The notes under the pieces: generated by a model | The model's input: the letters and a program-made list of their open reading frames with translations, nothing else | Databases searched by the model: none | What the model was told of the DNA's origin: nothing | Position numbers and translations under genes: made by a program | From: UBA9300 sp032260385 | GTDB taxonomy: Bacteria > Bacteroidota > Bacteroidia > Bacteroidales > VadinHA17 | Length of the DNA: 64,000 nucleotides | Assembly (NCBI GenBank): GCA_032260385.1 | Contig: JAVVEL010000002.1 | Span: 1-64,000 of the forward strand | Direction of reading: 5' to 3' | In this document: positions 34,331 to 41,783 of the stretch, in pieces | Layout: each line of letters opens with the position of its first letter | How positions within the stretch are numbered: the first letter of the stretch is position 1

Positions 34331-35096
34331 TTATCTTTATTATAGTTATTTCCGGTGACATGCCAATGCGGGCAGGGATACCTATGGTACCCAGTCCGCG
34401 ATTTACATACAGATAATTATTATCCCTGCCATAAAGACCGTTCCATGCCGGGTAGAGGATGCTTGCCGGACTCAGTTGAAATCCGGGCAGCAATATTCCT
34501 GTCTGCATTCCATGGGTATGCCCTGATAAGGTGAGTTCAATATCATCCCGGTACTGAATTTCACGCAGCCAGTGATTGGGATCATGGCTTAGTAAAATAT
34601 TGAAATCAGAATTGACGGTTCCCTCAAAGGCACCTTCTGTGTCACCGTAATAAAGATCCGGAACCATCCCGTAAGTAACTATCCCGGTAAGCGAAACAGT
34701 CAGGCTATCAACAGTTATAAAGATGCTGGTGTCATTAAGGAAGGTATGATGAGAATTTTCCAGCATTTTCCTGATAATGCCCAGGTGCTCGTCGTAATTC
34801 CCACCATTGTATTCTTTGCTGTAAAGGCCCGTATCATGATTTCCCGGAATAGCATATACTCCATACCTGGCATGCAATGATCCCAGTAATACGGTAAAGG
34901 CTTCCATTTCGTTCCACAGAAAGGTGACAAAGTCACCGGTATTGACTATAATATCGGGTTCATAAGAATTAATGCTGTCAAAAACCTGTACTAATTTATC
35001 CCGGTGTCCGATGAAGCTCTTGAGGTGGAGGTCGGAGATATGGGCTACAGTAAATCCGTCGAGTGCGGCAGGCAGTTTATCATATTCAATTTCCAC
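34314..35096 (-). CDS. Membrane-associated metallophosphoesterase (YkuE-like), unusual 5' end
   Basis: Calcineurin-like phosphoesterase with all metal motifs: VAHISDLHLKSF, VNTGDFV, IPGNHDT, LLSHDPNHW and LSGHTHGMQ. The first usable start in frame is GTG at 35096 (260 aa). However, the same frame stays open for about 150 bases further upstream and encodes a strong transmembrane helix (WFIIGLPGLFLLILLLGIF) followed by the linker normally found before this domain. No ATG, GTG or TTG precedes that helix before the stop near 35270. Either a rare start is used or the N-terminus, usually several TM helices, has been lost. Likely membrane-bound, possibly acting on lipid headgroups. Confidence 0.8.
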   Translation of the reverse strand: MEIEYDKLPAALDGFTVAHISDLHLKSFIGHRDKLVQVFDSINSYEPDIIVNTGDFVTFLWNEMEAFTVLLGSLHARYGVYAIPGNHDTGLYSKEYNGGNYDEHLGIIRKMLENSHHTFLNDTSIFITVDSLTVSLTGIVTYGMVPDLYYGDTEGAFEGTVNSDFNILLSHDPNHWLREIQYRDDIELTLSGHTHGMQTGILLPGFQLSPASILYPAWNGLYGRDNNYLYVNRGLGTIGIPARIGMSPEITIIKIKAGCK

Positions 35097-35321
35097 AATC
35101 CTGTACTTAAAATTAAATCTTCCATGGAAGATGCCAAGCAGTAAGATAAGTAAAAACAGGCCCGGCAGGCCGATAATGAACCACCGGAGTACATGATGCC
35201 TTCTATTACTTGTTTTCTTGTTCAGCGGTATGTATTTTTTAAATATTTTAAAGGATAAAGATACTTTTTCACTCGGTAGACTGGAAGCTAATCATTATCT
35301 TTTGCAAAAAAAGATCCCGCT

Positions 35322-35762
35322 ATGCTTAAAGTGGATTTTCATTCGCCGGACTTTCTTCCGGATTGTGGGCTTACCTTTGTAATAATTGGAGCCAGGTACA
35401 AAGGTAACTGGATCTTCATAAGGCATAAACACAGGAAGGCATATGAGCTTCCGGCAGGACATATCAATCATTCCGAGGAGGCTGGTGATGCGGCCAGGAG
35501 GGAGCTGGAGGAAGAAACAGGGGCATTGAAATACACTATTGAGTGTATTGCAACCTATACAGTAAGTGAAGATGGGAAGGCCAGGGCAGGAAGATTATAT
35601 TATGCAGTGGTCAGGGCTATGAGTGAGGAAGTGGATGATAATGAAGTTGATGAAGTCTTATTATGCGGATCGCTGCCTCAGGAATTAAGTTTTCCCTATG
35701 TTCAGGCTGCCTTATTTGCTTACCTTGAAAAATATCATGCCCGTCAGATAAATTCAAGGTAG
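35322..35762 (+). CDS. Nudix hydrolase
   Basis: 146 aa. The Nudix box is present as GHINHSEEAGDAARRELEEETG (pattern Gx5Ex7REUxEExG; the G-x5-E spacing is met), so the enzyme should hydrolyse a nucleoside diphosphate linked to another group. No feature fixes the substrate. Its gene is divergent from the phosphoesterase, and its last 19 bases overlap the end of the convergent SpoIIE-type phosphatase gene, leaving no room for a terminator. Confidence 0.88.
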   Translation: MLKVDFHSPDFLPDCGLTFVIIGARYKGNWIFIRHKHRKAYELPAGHINHSEEAGDAARRELEEETGALKYTIECIATYTVSEDGKARAGRLYYAVVRAMSEEVDDNEVDEVLLCGSLPQELSFPYVQAALFAYLEKYHARQINSR

Positions 35763-36925
35763 ACTTCCTTAAGCCAGTTTTCTTCAAGCATTGCAGCTAT
35801 CTTCTTCACAACATTACGCCTTATTTCAAGATCAACCGGAAGGTTTGGATCCTGGTGTGCAATATTGATCCTGGTACCAATGATGAACCTGATCTCATCT
35901 GATTCCATGAATAGCCTGACTATTTTATCAGCCGGACCCTTGCCGGGTTTGTGTTTTTTATAATTCCCAAGAATTTCGGCTACTTTTTGGAGGCTCAATA
36001 TACCTTCGGTGACAAGGTCTATTCCTTCAATAAAACTTTCAGGCGGCAGTTCGGGATCTTCAAAAACCATATTGTCAGTTATTTCCTTTCCTGTTTCCCT
36101 TGCTATTATATCTGCTGTAGTGCCACCGCTGATAATTACTCTTCCGCTGAAATCCCTGACCTTTGCCGCAAGTGACTTATCGTTTTCCTTTTCATAGGGA
36201 GGTCCCGTACACAGCAGCAGCTTCCTGGGCTCCCTGAAATATATCCCGGCGCAACTTGTATCGTCCCTTGAGCTGTATTCATCGTTCTTATGAGCCATGG
36301 TGATAATTTTTGAAGCCAGTTTACCTGCTGATATTGTCGGTTCGGATGATATTAACATCCTTGAGTAGCTTATTAAATTTTCCCTGCCCCATCCAAAGGG
36401 ATAGCTTTCACTTCCCATTCCGCTCTGTACAACGCCATCGGTGCATGTTATTATCCTGTCCTCCTTCTCGGCCGTGAAAGAGCACGTGAGGAGCTGCCTG
36501 CCGGCATGCTTACCTTCAGTAAGCTCTACTTTCTTCCAGGATGGTTCGTATATTCCGGTGCCCCTGATTACTATGCAGGGAGGATTGTCAAACTCCAGAA
36601 TGGTGACCCTTCCGTTAACTTCAATATCGATAATGGTAAAAGTGGCATAGCTGATCTTTCTCTCAGAACATACCGGCAAAGTATTCATTATAATGGATGC
36701 AATCTTTTCTACCTCCCTGTGTTCACGAGTAAAATTTAATGCCATGGTTGCACTGAGAGTCGCCAGGATATTTGCCTTTACACCATGACCCATGCCATCG
36801 GAAAGCACGGTAATAATTCGTCCTTCCTCCCTGATTCTTCTTGACAGAAAGACATCACCACAAATCTTCTCTTCATGATGACTTCTCTGCTGGCAGTCAA
36901 CTTCTATATGAAACTCCTTGTTCAC
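35744..36925 (-). CDS. SpoIIE-type PP2C serine phosphatase of the H-cluster sensor module
   Basis: 393 aa. The metal-binding motif VLSDGMGHGVKAN and later ITCTDGVVQSGM and DDTSCAG place it in the SpoIIE/PP2C family of Ser/Thr phosphatases. A C-terminal extension (about 235-393; ISGGTTADIIAR, GIDLVTEGILSLQKV) is shared with phosphatases linked to hydrogenase genes rather than with SpoIIE itself. It lies 11 bases downstream of the H-cluster/PAS sensor on the same strand. Hydrogenases beside such phosphatases are known as a sensory [FeFe] subgroup (group C3 in published classifications). The phosphoprotein substrate is not identified. Confidence 0.85.
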   Translation of the reverse strand: MNKEFHIEVDCQQRSHHEEKICGDVFLSRRIREEGRIITVLSDGMGHGVKANILATLSATMALNFTREHREVEKIASIIMNTLPVCSERKISYATFTIIDIEVNGRVTILEFDNPPCIVIRGTGIYEPSWKKVELTEGKHAGRQLLTCSFTAEKEDRIITCTDGVVQSGMGSESYPFGWGRENLISYSRMLISSEPTISAGKLASKIITMAHKNDEYSSRDDTSCAGIYFREPRKLLLCTGPPYEKENDKSLAAKVRDFSGRVIISGGTTADIIARETGKEITDNMVFEDPELPPESFIEGIDLVTEGILSLQKVAEILGNYKKHKPGKGPADKIVRLFMESDEIRFIIGTRINIAHQDPNLPVDLEIRRNVVKKIAAMLEENWLKEVYLEFI

Positions 36926-36936
36926 CGGCCCTGGTA

Positions 36937-38811
36937 TTAATTCTGAGTCTTATTATCTTCCTTGTTTTTCCTGTATGATTCCAGTATCGAATTAAGCATT
37001 TTTTCAGTTTCTGAAGCTCCCTCTCCGAGGAGGAAGCCTATTTTCTGAACCATATCGAGATTCTTTTCGATCACATCATTGATCCGCATAATTATTTCTT
37101 CCCTCTGAACCTCCGGTGAAAACATATCGCGTAATACAGCCCCGGCTATCTTGCCCTTGCTTATCGGAAACACAGAAATGTTAAGCATCGTCTCGTTAAA
37201 TCTTATGTCCCTGTTAACAACCGACTCATCCTGCCTCAGAGCATAGGTAAACATGTTATAGACATTGAAGGGCAGAATGGATTTAAGATCAGCGCCCTTT
37301 AGCCCCGGTATGATTTCTGAAATATTTACTGCATCCTCTCCTGCAATATTTATAAATGACTTATTTGAATGAATTATCTTCAGGTTCTGGTCGACAATGA
37401 CCACAGCCGAGGGAAGTTTTTCAAGCATTGAATTAACCGTTTCTGAAGCTTCCTGTGTCAGCTCTTTTTCCCTGCGTGCCTGAGTTTCCGATTCGCGGAG
37501 GGCTTTTTGGGTCTCTGACAATTTTTTATTTGTTATTCTCAGTTTTTCAATATACTCCTGTTTGTTCCTGATATTATATTTGTGACACATCTCCGGGATT
37601 GTCAGTCCCATTGCCACCGTTACTGCAAAATCACGGCACGATTCGTAACCGCAGGCACCGCAGTTGTCTTCAATCCGGTCGCCTGTTCTTCCAATTATCC
37701 TCAGTACTTCATTAATGGCTGATTCGGGAGGTTCGGGGATTCTCTGATCATCAGCCCGAAATTTTCTTGAATAATCAAGCACACTCCACTTCTTCATATC
37801 CTTTTCCCATTGCTCCCTGTCGAGTTCTTTAAGCCTTTTATCAGTGTAGAGCCTTACCAGGTTACGCCTCCTGTACCTTTCGTTGTGATGGTCCATCCCG
37901 GGACCCAGCAGGCAACCCTGGCAAAAGAAAAGGTTGAAATGATGCTTTATGATGTCAATGTGGCTGTGAAAATCCTTTACCGCCTCGCTTATGTCATCTT
38001 TACCGGAAGCGGTAATAATGCCACTTTCCATAACATCACGCTTTATTCCTGCCGCATATATTATCCCCGAGGGTATTGGAAATAAGGCCCCATAATTGCC
38101 GTATGGAGGATCGAAATCAGAATTTTTTACTTTTTTTTCTTCTATCCCTGCTTCTTCGAAAAGCTTCCTCAGTTCAATGAAGGTAAGAACCGAATCAATT
38201 GTGCCCTTGCCCTTCCCGCTTAATGCCTCGTCCTTGCTGTCAATACAGGGGCCAATGTAGATAAGGTTGGTAGCTTCACCATATTTCTCCCTGGCTATCA
38301 TCCCGGTAGCGACCATGGGAGACACCAGGGGAGCAAGGTTTGACGCGAGCCCCGGATAGTATTTTTCAATCATCTTTACAATGACGGGGCAATTCGATGT
38401 AATATAATACTTACCCCGGGCTGATTCGAACAAGTCGCGGTAGAGTGCAGCAATTATGTCAACCCCGAAAGAAACTTCGTGAACATGGTCAAAACCCAGT
38501 TGTCTCACCATCGCAACAAGCTTCCTGTAGTCGGTTATGTCATCAAACTCCGAGGCTATGCTGGGGGCAACCAGCGCAATATTTTTTTTTCCGTTCCTGA
38601 GTAATTTGAGCGTTTCTTCCGTTGAATCCCTGAATCTTACAGCCCCGGCTGAGCAGGCTATAAAACATAGTCCGCAGCCAATACACCTGTCAGGGATTAT
38701 GGCAGGATGCTGATTGCCCGCCTTTACCTCGATGGCCTTAACCGGACAAACCCTGATACAACTGTATGAATCGGTGCATTTATCCTGGTCAATGTATATT
38801 ATGGGCTCCAT
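36937..38811 (-). CDS. Sensory [FeFe]-hydrogenase-like protein with PAS domain (group C type)
   Basis: 624 aa. In order: two [4Fe-4S] ferredoxin motifs (CTDSYSCIRVCP, CIGCGLCFIAC; residues 1-60), an H-cluster domain (about 70-335), an extra Fe-S motif DNCGACGYESC (about 380-420), a coiled coil, a PAS domain (about 470-570) and a helical tail. H-cluster loops read TSNCPV, IGPCIDSK and FFCQGCLLGPG: the proton-relay Cys is Asn, and the last loop has CxxC rather than CxxxC. There is no kinase; output is probably through the adjacent phosphatase. These features fit an H2 or redox sensor rather than a fast catalyst. Confidence 0.87.
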   Translation of the reverse strand: MEPIIYIDQDKCTDSYSCIRVCPVKAIEVKAGNQHPAIIPDRCIGCGLCFIACSAGAVRFRDSTEETLKLLRNGKKNIALVAPSIASEFDDITDYRKLVAMVRQLGFDHVHEVSFGVDIIAALYRDLFESARGKYYITSNCPVIVKMIEKYYPGLASNLAPLVSPMVATGMIAREKYGEATNLIYIGPCIDSKDEALSGKGKGTIDSVLTFIELRKLFEEAGIEEKKVKNSDFDPPYGNYGALFPIPSGIIYAAGIKRDVMESGIITASGKDDISEAVKDFHSHIDIIKHHFNLFFCQGCLLGPGMDHHNERYRRRNLVRLYTDKRLKELDREQWEKDMKKWSVLDYSRKFRADDQRIPEPPESAINEVLRIIGRTGDRIEDNCGACGYESCRDFAVTVAMGLTIPEMCHKYNIRNKQEYIEKLRITNKKLSETQKALRESETQARREKELTQEASETVNSMLEKLPSAVVIVDQNLKIIHSNKSFINIAGEDAVNISEIIPGLKGADLKSILPFNVYNMFTYALRQDESVVNRDIRFNETMLNISVFPISKGKIAGAVLRDMFSPEVQREEIIMRINDVIEKNLDMVQKIGFLLGEGASETEKMLNSILESYRKNKEDNKTQN

Positions 38812-38825
38812 AGTTGCTTGTTTAA

Positions 38826-39080
38826 TTATATATTAATACCGGGCCTATCTTTAAGTATCATTTCGATATTGCCCTTCTTAATATCCCCTATAATATCATC
38901 ATTAAACGAAATATTGGGTCCTTTCTGGCAATTGCCCAGGCAATGCGAGCCCTTGATAACAAGCTTGTCCCTGAGATGATGCTTCTCAAGAAAGGAATTA
39001 AGCTCTTCTACAATATCTTTATTCCCCCGTGCAAAGCATGAACTGCCAAGGCATATCCTTATTTCATCAGGTTTTTTCAA
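38826..39080 (-). CDS. Thioredoxin-like [2Fe-2S] ferredoxin
   Basis: 84 aa. Four cysteines are placed as in 2Fe-2S thioredoxin-like ferredoxins: CLGSSC near the N-terminus and CLGNC near residue 54. The helix-strand pattern is that of the NuoE C-terminal domain standing alone. First gene of the leftward sensor operon, 14 bases before the H-cluster/PAS gene, so it probably delivers electrons to that sensor. Confidence 0.88.
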   Translation of the reverse strand: MKKPDEIRICLGSSCFARGNKDIVEELNSFLEKHHLRDKLVIKGSHCLGNCQKGPNISFNDDIIGDIKKGNIEMILKDRPGINI

Positions 39081-39086
39081 TTTTGT

Positions 39087-39102
39087 TGTTTATTTAATAA
39101 CA
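39087..39102. promoter_or_regulatory. Imperfect Rex-like operator for the leftward operon
   Basis: TGTTTATTTAATAACA has the TGTTA-N6-TAACA geometry with 9 of 10 arm positions. It lies just downstream (on the minus strand) of a TAAATTTG promoter element, where a repressor would block the start of transcription. Confidence 0.45.
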
Positions 39103-39105
39103 TTC

Positions 39106-39113
39106 CAAATTTA
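39106..39113 (-). promoter_or_regulatory. Candidate -7 promoter element for the leftward sensor operon
   Basis: The minus strand reads TAAATTTG, a match to TAnnTTTG, about 26 bases before the ferredoxin start. No convincing -33 element. Confidence 0.35.
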
Positions 39114-39281
39114 ATCAAATAATCAATACTGCTTAAAGAATTGAATTACTTTTTAAGAGCTGCAGTAATTTCTATTTATTATTTGGTGGCTAATTGCAGG
39201 TTTATTATCGAATTGAAGTCCTGGATATATTAATACATTATATATCAATAAAATAACATTAGTATATTTAGTTATTTTGAG

Positions 39282-39297
39282 TGTTAATAAAATAACA
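39282..39297. promoter_or_regulatory. Rex-like operator (perfect inverted repeat)
   Basis: TGTTAATAAAATAACA: perfect 5-bp arms with a 6-base spacer, extended to 6-bp arms by flanking G and C (39281-39298). The 16-base geometry equals that of known Rex sites (TGTGA-N6-TCACA type). A second right half with the identical AATAAAATAACA lies at 39247-39258. Rex itself is encoded at the end of the rightward operon. Confidence 0.6.
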
Positions 39298-39310
39298 CTG
39301 TTTAATGCGT

Positions 39311-39336
39311 AACAATAAATATATTGTTTATATTTG
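39311..39336 (+). promoter_or_regulatory. Palindrome plus -7 element of the hydrogenase operon
   Basis: AACAATAAATATATTGTT (39311-39328) is a perfect palindrome with 6-base arms and a 6-base spacer, directly followed by TATATTTG (39329-39336), a TAnnTTTG match. The 16-mer attgtttatatttgta (39323-39338) recurs exactly at 47012-47027 before rex. A regulator bound to the palindrome would overlap the polymerase site. Confidence 0.45.
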
Positions 39337-39356
39337 TAGTGCAAGAATATTTCCAT

Positions 39357-39836
39357 ATGAAAATGGATAAAAAAACAAGGAATAATCCAGGTAAATATAA
39401 GACTTCCGGACGGAATGACCTGATAACTCTCTTACAGGAGATTCAGGCTGAAAAGGGGTTTATTTCTGAGGAATCAATTAAAGCACTTGGGGAGCTTCTT
39501 GGAATAAGCACCACCAAAATATACGGGGTAGCAAGTTTTTATGATGGTTTTCGCTTTTCGCCCGGGGGCAGGGTATATATACGTCTATGTAAGGGAACAG
39601 CTTGCTATGTGAACAGGACTTTTAATATTGCTGAGCTTATATCGGAAGAGCTTAAGATCAAACCGGGTGAGACATCACCTGACGGGAAGCTCAGTATTGA
39701 GATGGTCGATTGTATGGGGGCATGTCATCTAGGGCCCCTGATAGCCGTAAATGAAAGATATTATACAATAGGTTCAGAAAGAGAACTACGACAAATACTT
39801 GGGAGGATAAAGAAGGATGAGCAGTCAGTCGTCTGA
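39357..39836 (+). CDS. NuoE/HydC-like [2Fe-2S] subunit
   Basis: 159 aa from the ATG at 39357; an in-frame TTG at 39324 would fall inside the promoter and is rejected. The N-terminal helical part (LLQEIQAEKGFIS, IYGVASFYDGF) and the thioredoxin-like C-terminal part with CKGTAC and CMGACHLGP cysteines match the 24-kDa NuoE family. In trimeric [FeFe]-hydrogenases this subunit (HydC) carries a 2Fe-2S cluster next to the flavin subunit. It overlaps the next gene by 20 bases, so the two are translationally coupled. Confidence 0.9.
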   Translation: MKMDKKTRNNPGKYKTSGRNDLITLLQEIQAEKGFISEESIKALGELLGISTTKIYGVASFYDGFRFSPGGRVYIRLCKGTACYVNRTFNIAELISEELKIKPGETSPDGKLSIEMVDCMGACHLGPLIAVNERYYTIGSERELRQILGRIKKDEQSVV

Positions 39837-41778
39837 ATATAATGGTGGCGATAAGAGGAAATTCCTGATTGAAGAGGTACTCGCCAATCGCTCCGATACC
39901 GTAAGCAATGAAGTACAGGCCGTCCTTGATACAATCAGCAGGGCCAGTGCAGAGCTTCCAATTATCTCAGTGTCGTACAACAGTGGAAGTATTATTTCGG
40001 GTGCTGATAAAACTTATGAGGCTCTCGGTCAATATATACTTGATTATGGTGTGCAGGCTGATATTCTAAAAGGCGGATGGTCTGGCGCTACCAACTTTGA
40101 CCCTGTAGTGACAATTAAGCTGCCGGGTAAAAACTGCTTATTCTTCAGGAATATTTATCCTGAGAAAGTGGAAAGCCTTCTGAGCAGTGTCCTGCACAGT
40201 GAGATCCCGGCGGATGACTTCCTGGGCCAGGAAGGAAAGAACAAGTCAGGAGAATGGCCCGGACTGGTCTACCTTTCAGATCATCCCTTCATGAAGTTTC
40301 AGAAAAGATGGCTACTGAGTGAGGGTGAACCGTATGAACCTGCAGATATTGAGTTATATATAGCGAATGGAGGATATAAAACCCTTGTAAAGACTCTTAA
40401 TAGTTACACAATAGAAGAAGTGTGTGACATCATTGAAAAAAGTGGTTTAAGGGGAAGGAGCGGAAGTGGCTTTCCTACGGGGCGGAAATGGAAATATGCA
40501 CAGGCTTCGGACTCTGAAGTAAAATATCTTGTCTGCAATGCCCGTGAGAGCGATCCGGGGGCCTTTACAGACAAGATGCTGATAGAAGGACAACCACACA
40601 AACTGCTGGAAGGCATGGTAATAGCATCCTATGCCATGGGGGCATCAAAGGCTTTTATCTATACTCAAAACGGTGCTGATCATACAATCTCAGTATTAAA
40701 AGAATCCATAAAACAGGCTTACGATTACGGCCTGCTGGGTGATAATATCTTCGACAGCGGATTCAGACTGGATATAGAAGTACGGGTTGATCCCGGAGCT
40801 TTTGTCTGCGGTGAAGAAACGGCCCTGGTGGGAAGCCTTGAAGGGCGAAGGGGCATGCCACAGGTAAAACCACCCTTTCCGTCGTCTTCGGGACTGAATA
40901 ACTGCCCAACCATTATCAATAACGTGGAGACCCTTATGAATGTACCGCTAATTATGAAGAACGGCCCTGAATGGTTCAGTGAGGCAGGTACTCCCGGTAG
41001 TAAGGGAACCAAGGTATTCTGGCTCTCGGGTAAGTCAGCTCTGAAGGGGCTTATTGAGGTTGAAATGGGTACCTCATTAAGGTCGGTTATAGAGGATACA
41101 GGTGATGGCATTGCTGGTGGTAAAGAATTGAAAGCCCTGTTGATAGGAGGAGTGTCAGGCTATCTTCTCCCCGAAAAAAAGATCGATATTGCCATTGATT
41201 ATGAAGAATTGAAGAAGGCCGGAGCAGGAATGGGATCGGGCGGACTCCTTATAATTGATGAGAATACCTGCCTTATTGATCTTTCGAGATACCAGATGGA
41301 ATATATGCAGAACCAGAGCTGTGGGAAATGTATACCCTGCAGGGAGGGCACATCACGAATGTTTGAAATATTATCAGCTGTGGTTAAAAAACCACCTGTT
41401 GAATCGGCAATGACAACCCTTGAGAGGTTTAAGGGTGTAATGCAGCTTGAAAATATAGCGAAGGTAATGAAGGAAACCTCCCTTTGCGGACTGGGCCAGA
41501 ATGCACCCAACCTCTTTCTTTCTGTCCTGACCGATTTCAGGGATGAACTGGAAGAACATATTTTTGACCGTCGCTGCCGGGCAAATCGCTGCCACGGCCT
41601 TCGTACCTTTGTCATAGATGTTGATAAATGCACAGGGTGTACCCTGTGTGCTGAGAAATGCCCGGTAAATGCCATTTACGGAACCAGGTTGCAGCCTTAT
41701 TTTATTGTGGATGAAAAGTGTACCGGTTGTGGTATCTGCTATGATGTGTGCAAGTTTGATGCGGTTTCAGTAAAGTAA
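39817..41778 (+). CDS. NuoF/HydB-like NADH-binding flavoprotein subunit
   Basis: 653 aa. An N-terminal thioredoxin-like stretch (about 1-125) precedes the NuoF core: GLRGRSGSGFPTGRKW for FMN/NADH, VCGEETALVGSLEGRRG, the [4Fe-4S] motif SCGKCIPCREG, and a C-terminal two-[4Fe-4S] ferredoxin (CTGCTLCAEKCP, CTGCGICYDVC). This is the HydB architecture of NAD-linked, often electron-bifurcating, hydrogenases. The flavin-site motif usually written NADE reads NARE here (Arg243 in place of Asp), which may tune or disrupt flavin binding. The gene is followed after 5 bases by the HydA-like subunit. Confidence 0.9.
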   Translation: MSSQSSEYNGGDKRKFLIEEVLANRSDTVSNEVQAVLDTISRASAELPIISVSYNSGSIISGADKTYEALGQYILDYGVQADILKGGWSGATNFDPVVTIKLPGKNCLFFRNIYPEKVESLLSSVLHSEIPADDFLGQEGKNKSGEWPGLVYLSDHPFMKFQKRWLLSEGEPYEPADIELYIANGGYKTLVKTLNSYTIEEVCDIIEKSGLRGRSGSGFPTGRKWKYAQASDSEVKYLVCNARESDPGAFTDKMLIEGQPHKLLEGMVIASYAMGASKAFIYTQNGADHTISVLKESIKQAYDYGLLGDNIFDSGFRLDIEVRVDPGAFVCGEETALVGSLEGRRGMPQVKPPFPSSSGLNNCPTIINNVETLMNVPLIMKNGPEWFSEAGTPGSKGTKVFWLSGKSALKGLIEVEMGTSLRSVIEDTGDGIAGGKELKALLIGGVSGYLLPEKKIDIAIDYEELKKAGAGMGSGGLLIIDENTCLIDLSRYQMEYMQNQSCGKCIPCREGTSRMFEILSAVVKKPPVESAMTTLERFKGVMQLENIAKVMKETSLCGLGQNAPNLFLSVLTDFRDELEEHIFDRRCRANRCHGLRTFVIDVDKCTGCTLCAEKCPVNAIYGTRLQPYFIVDEKCTGCGICYDVCKFDAVSVK

Positions 41779-41783
41779 TTATT

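Noticed and set aside
39324..39356. Longer NuoE-like start at TTG 39324.
   Set aside because: It lies inside the -7 promoter box and adds residues unlike the family; ATG 39357 is better.
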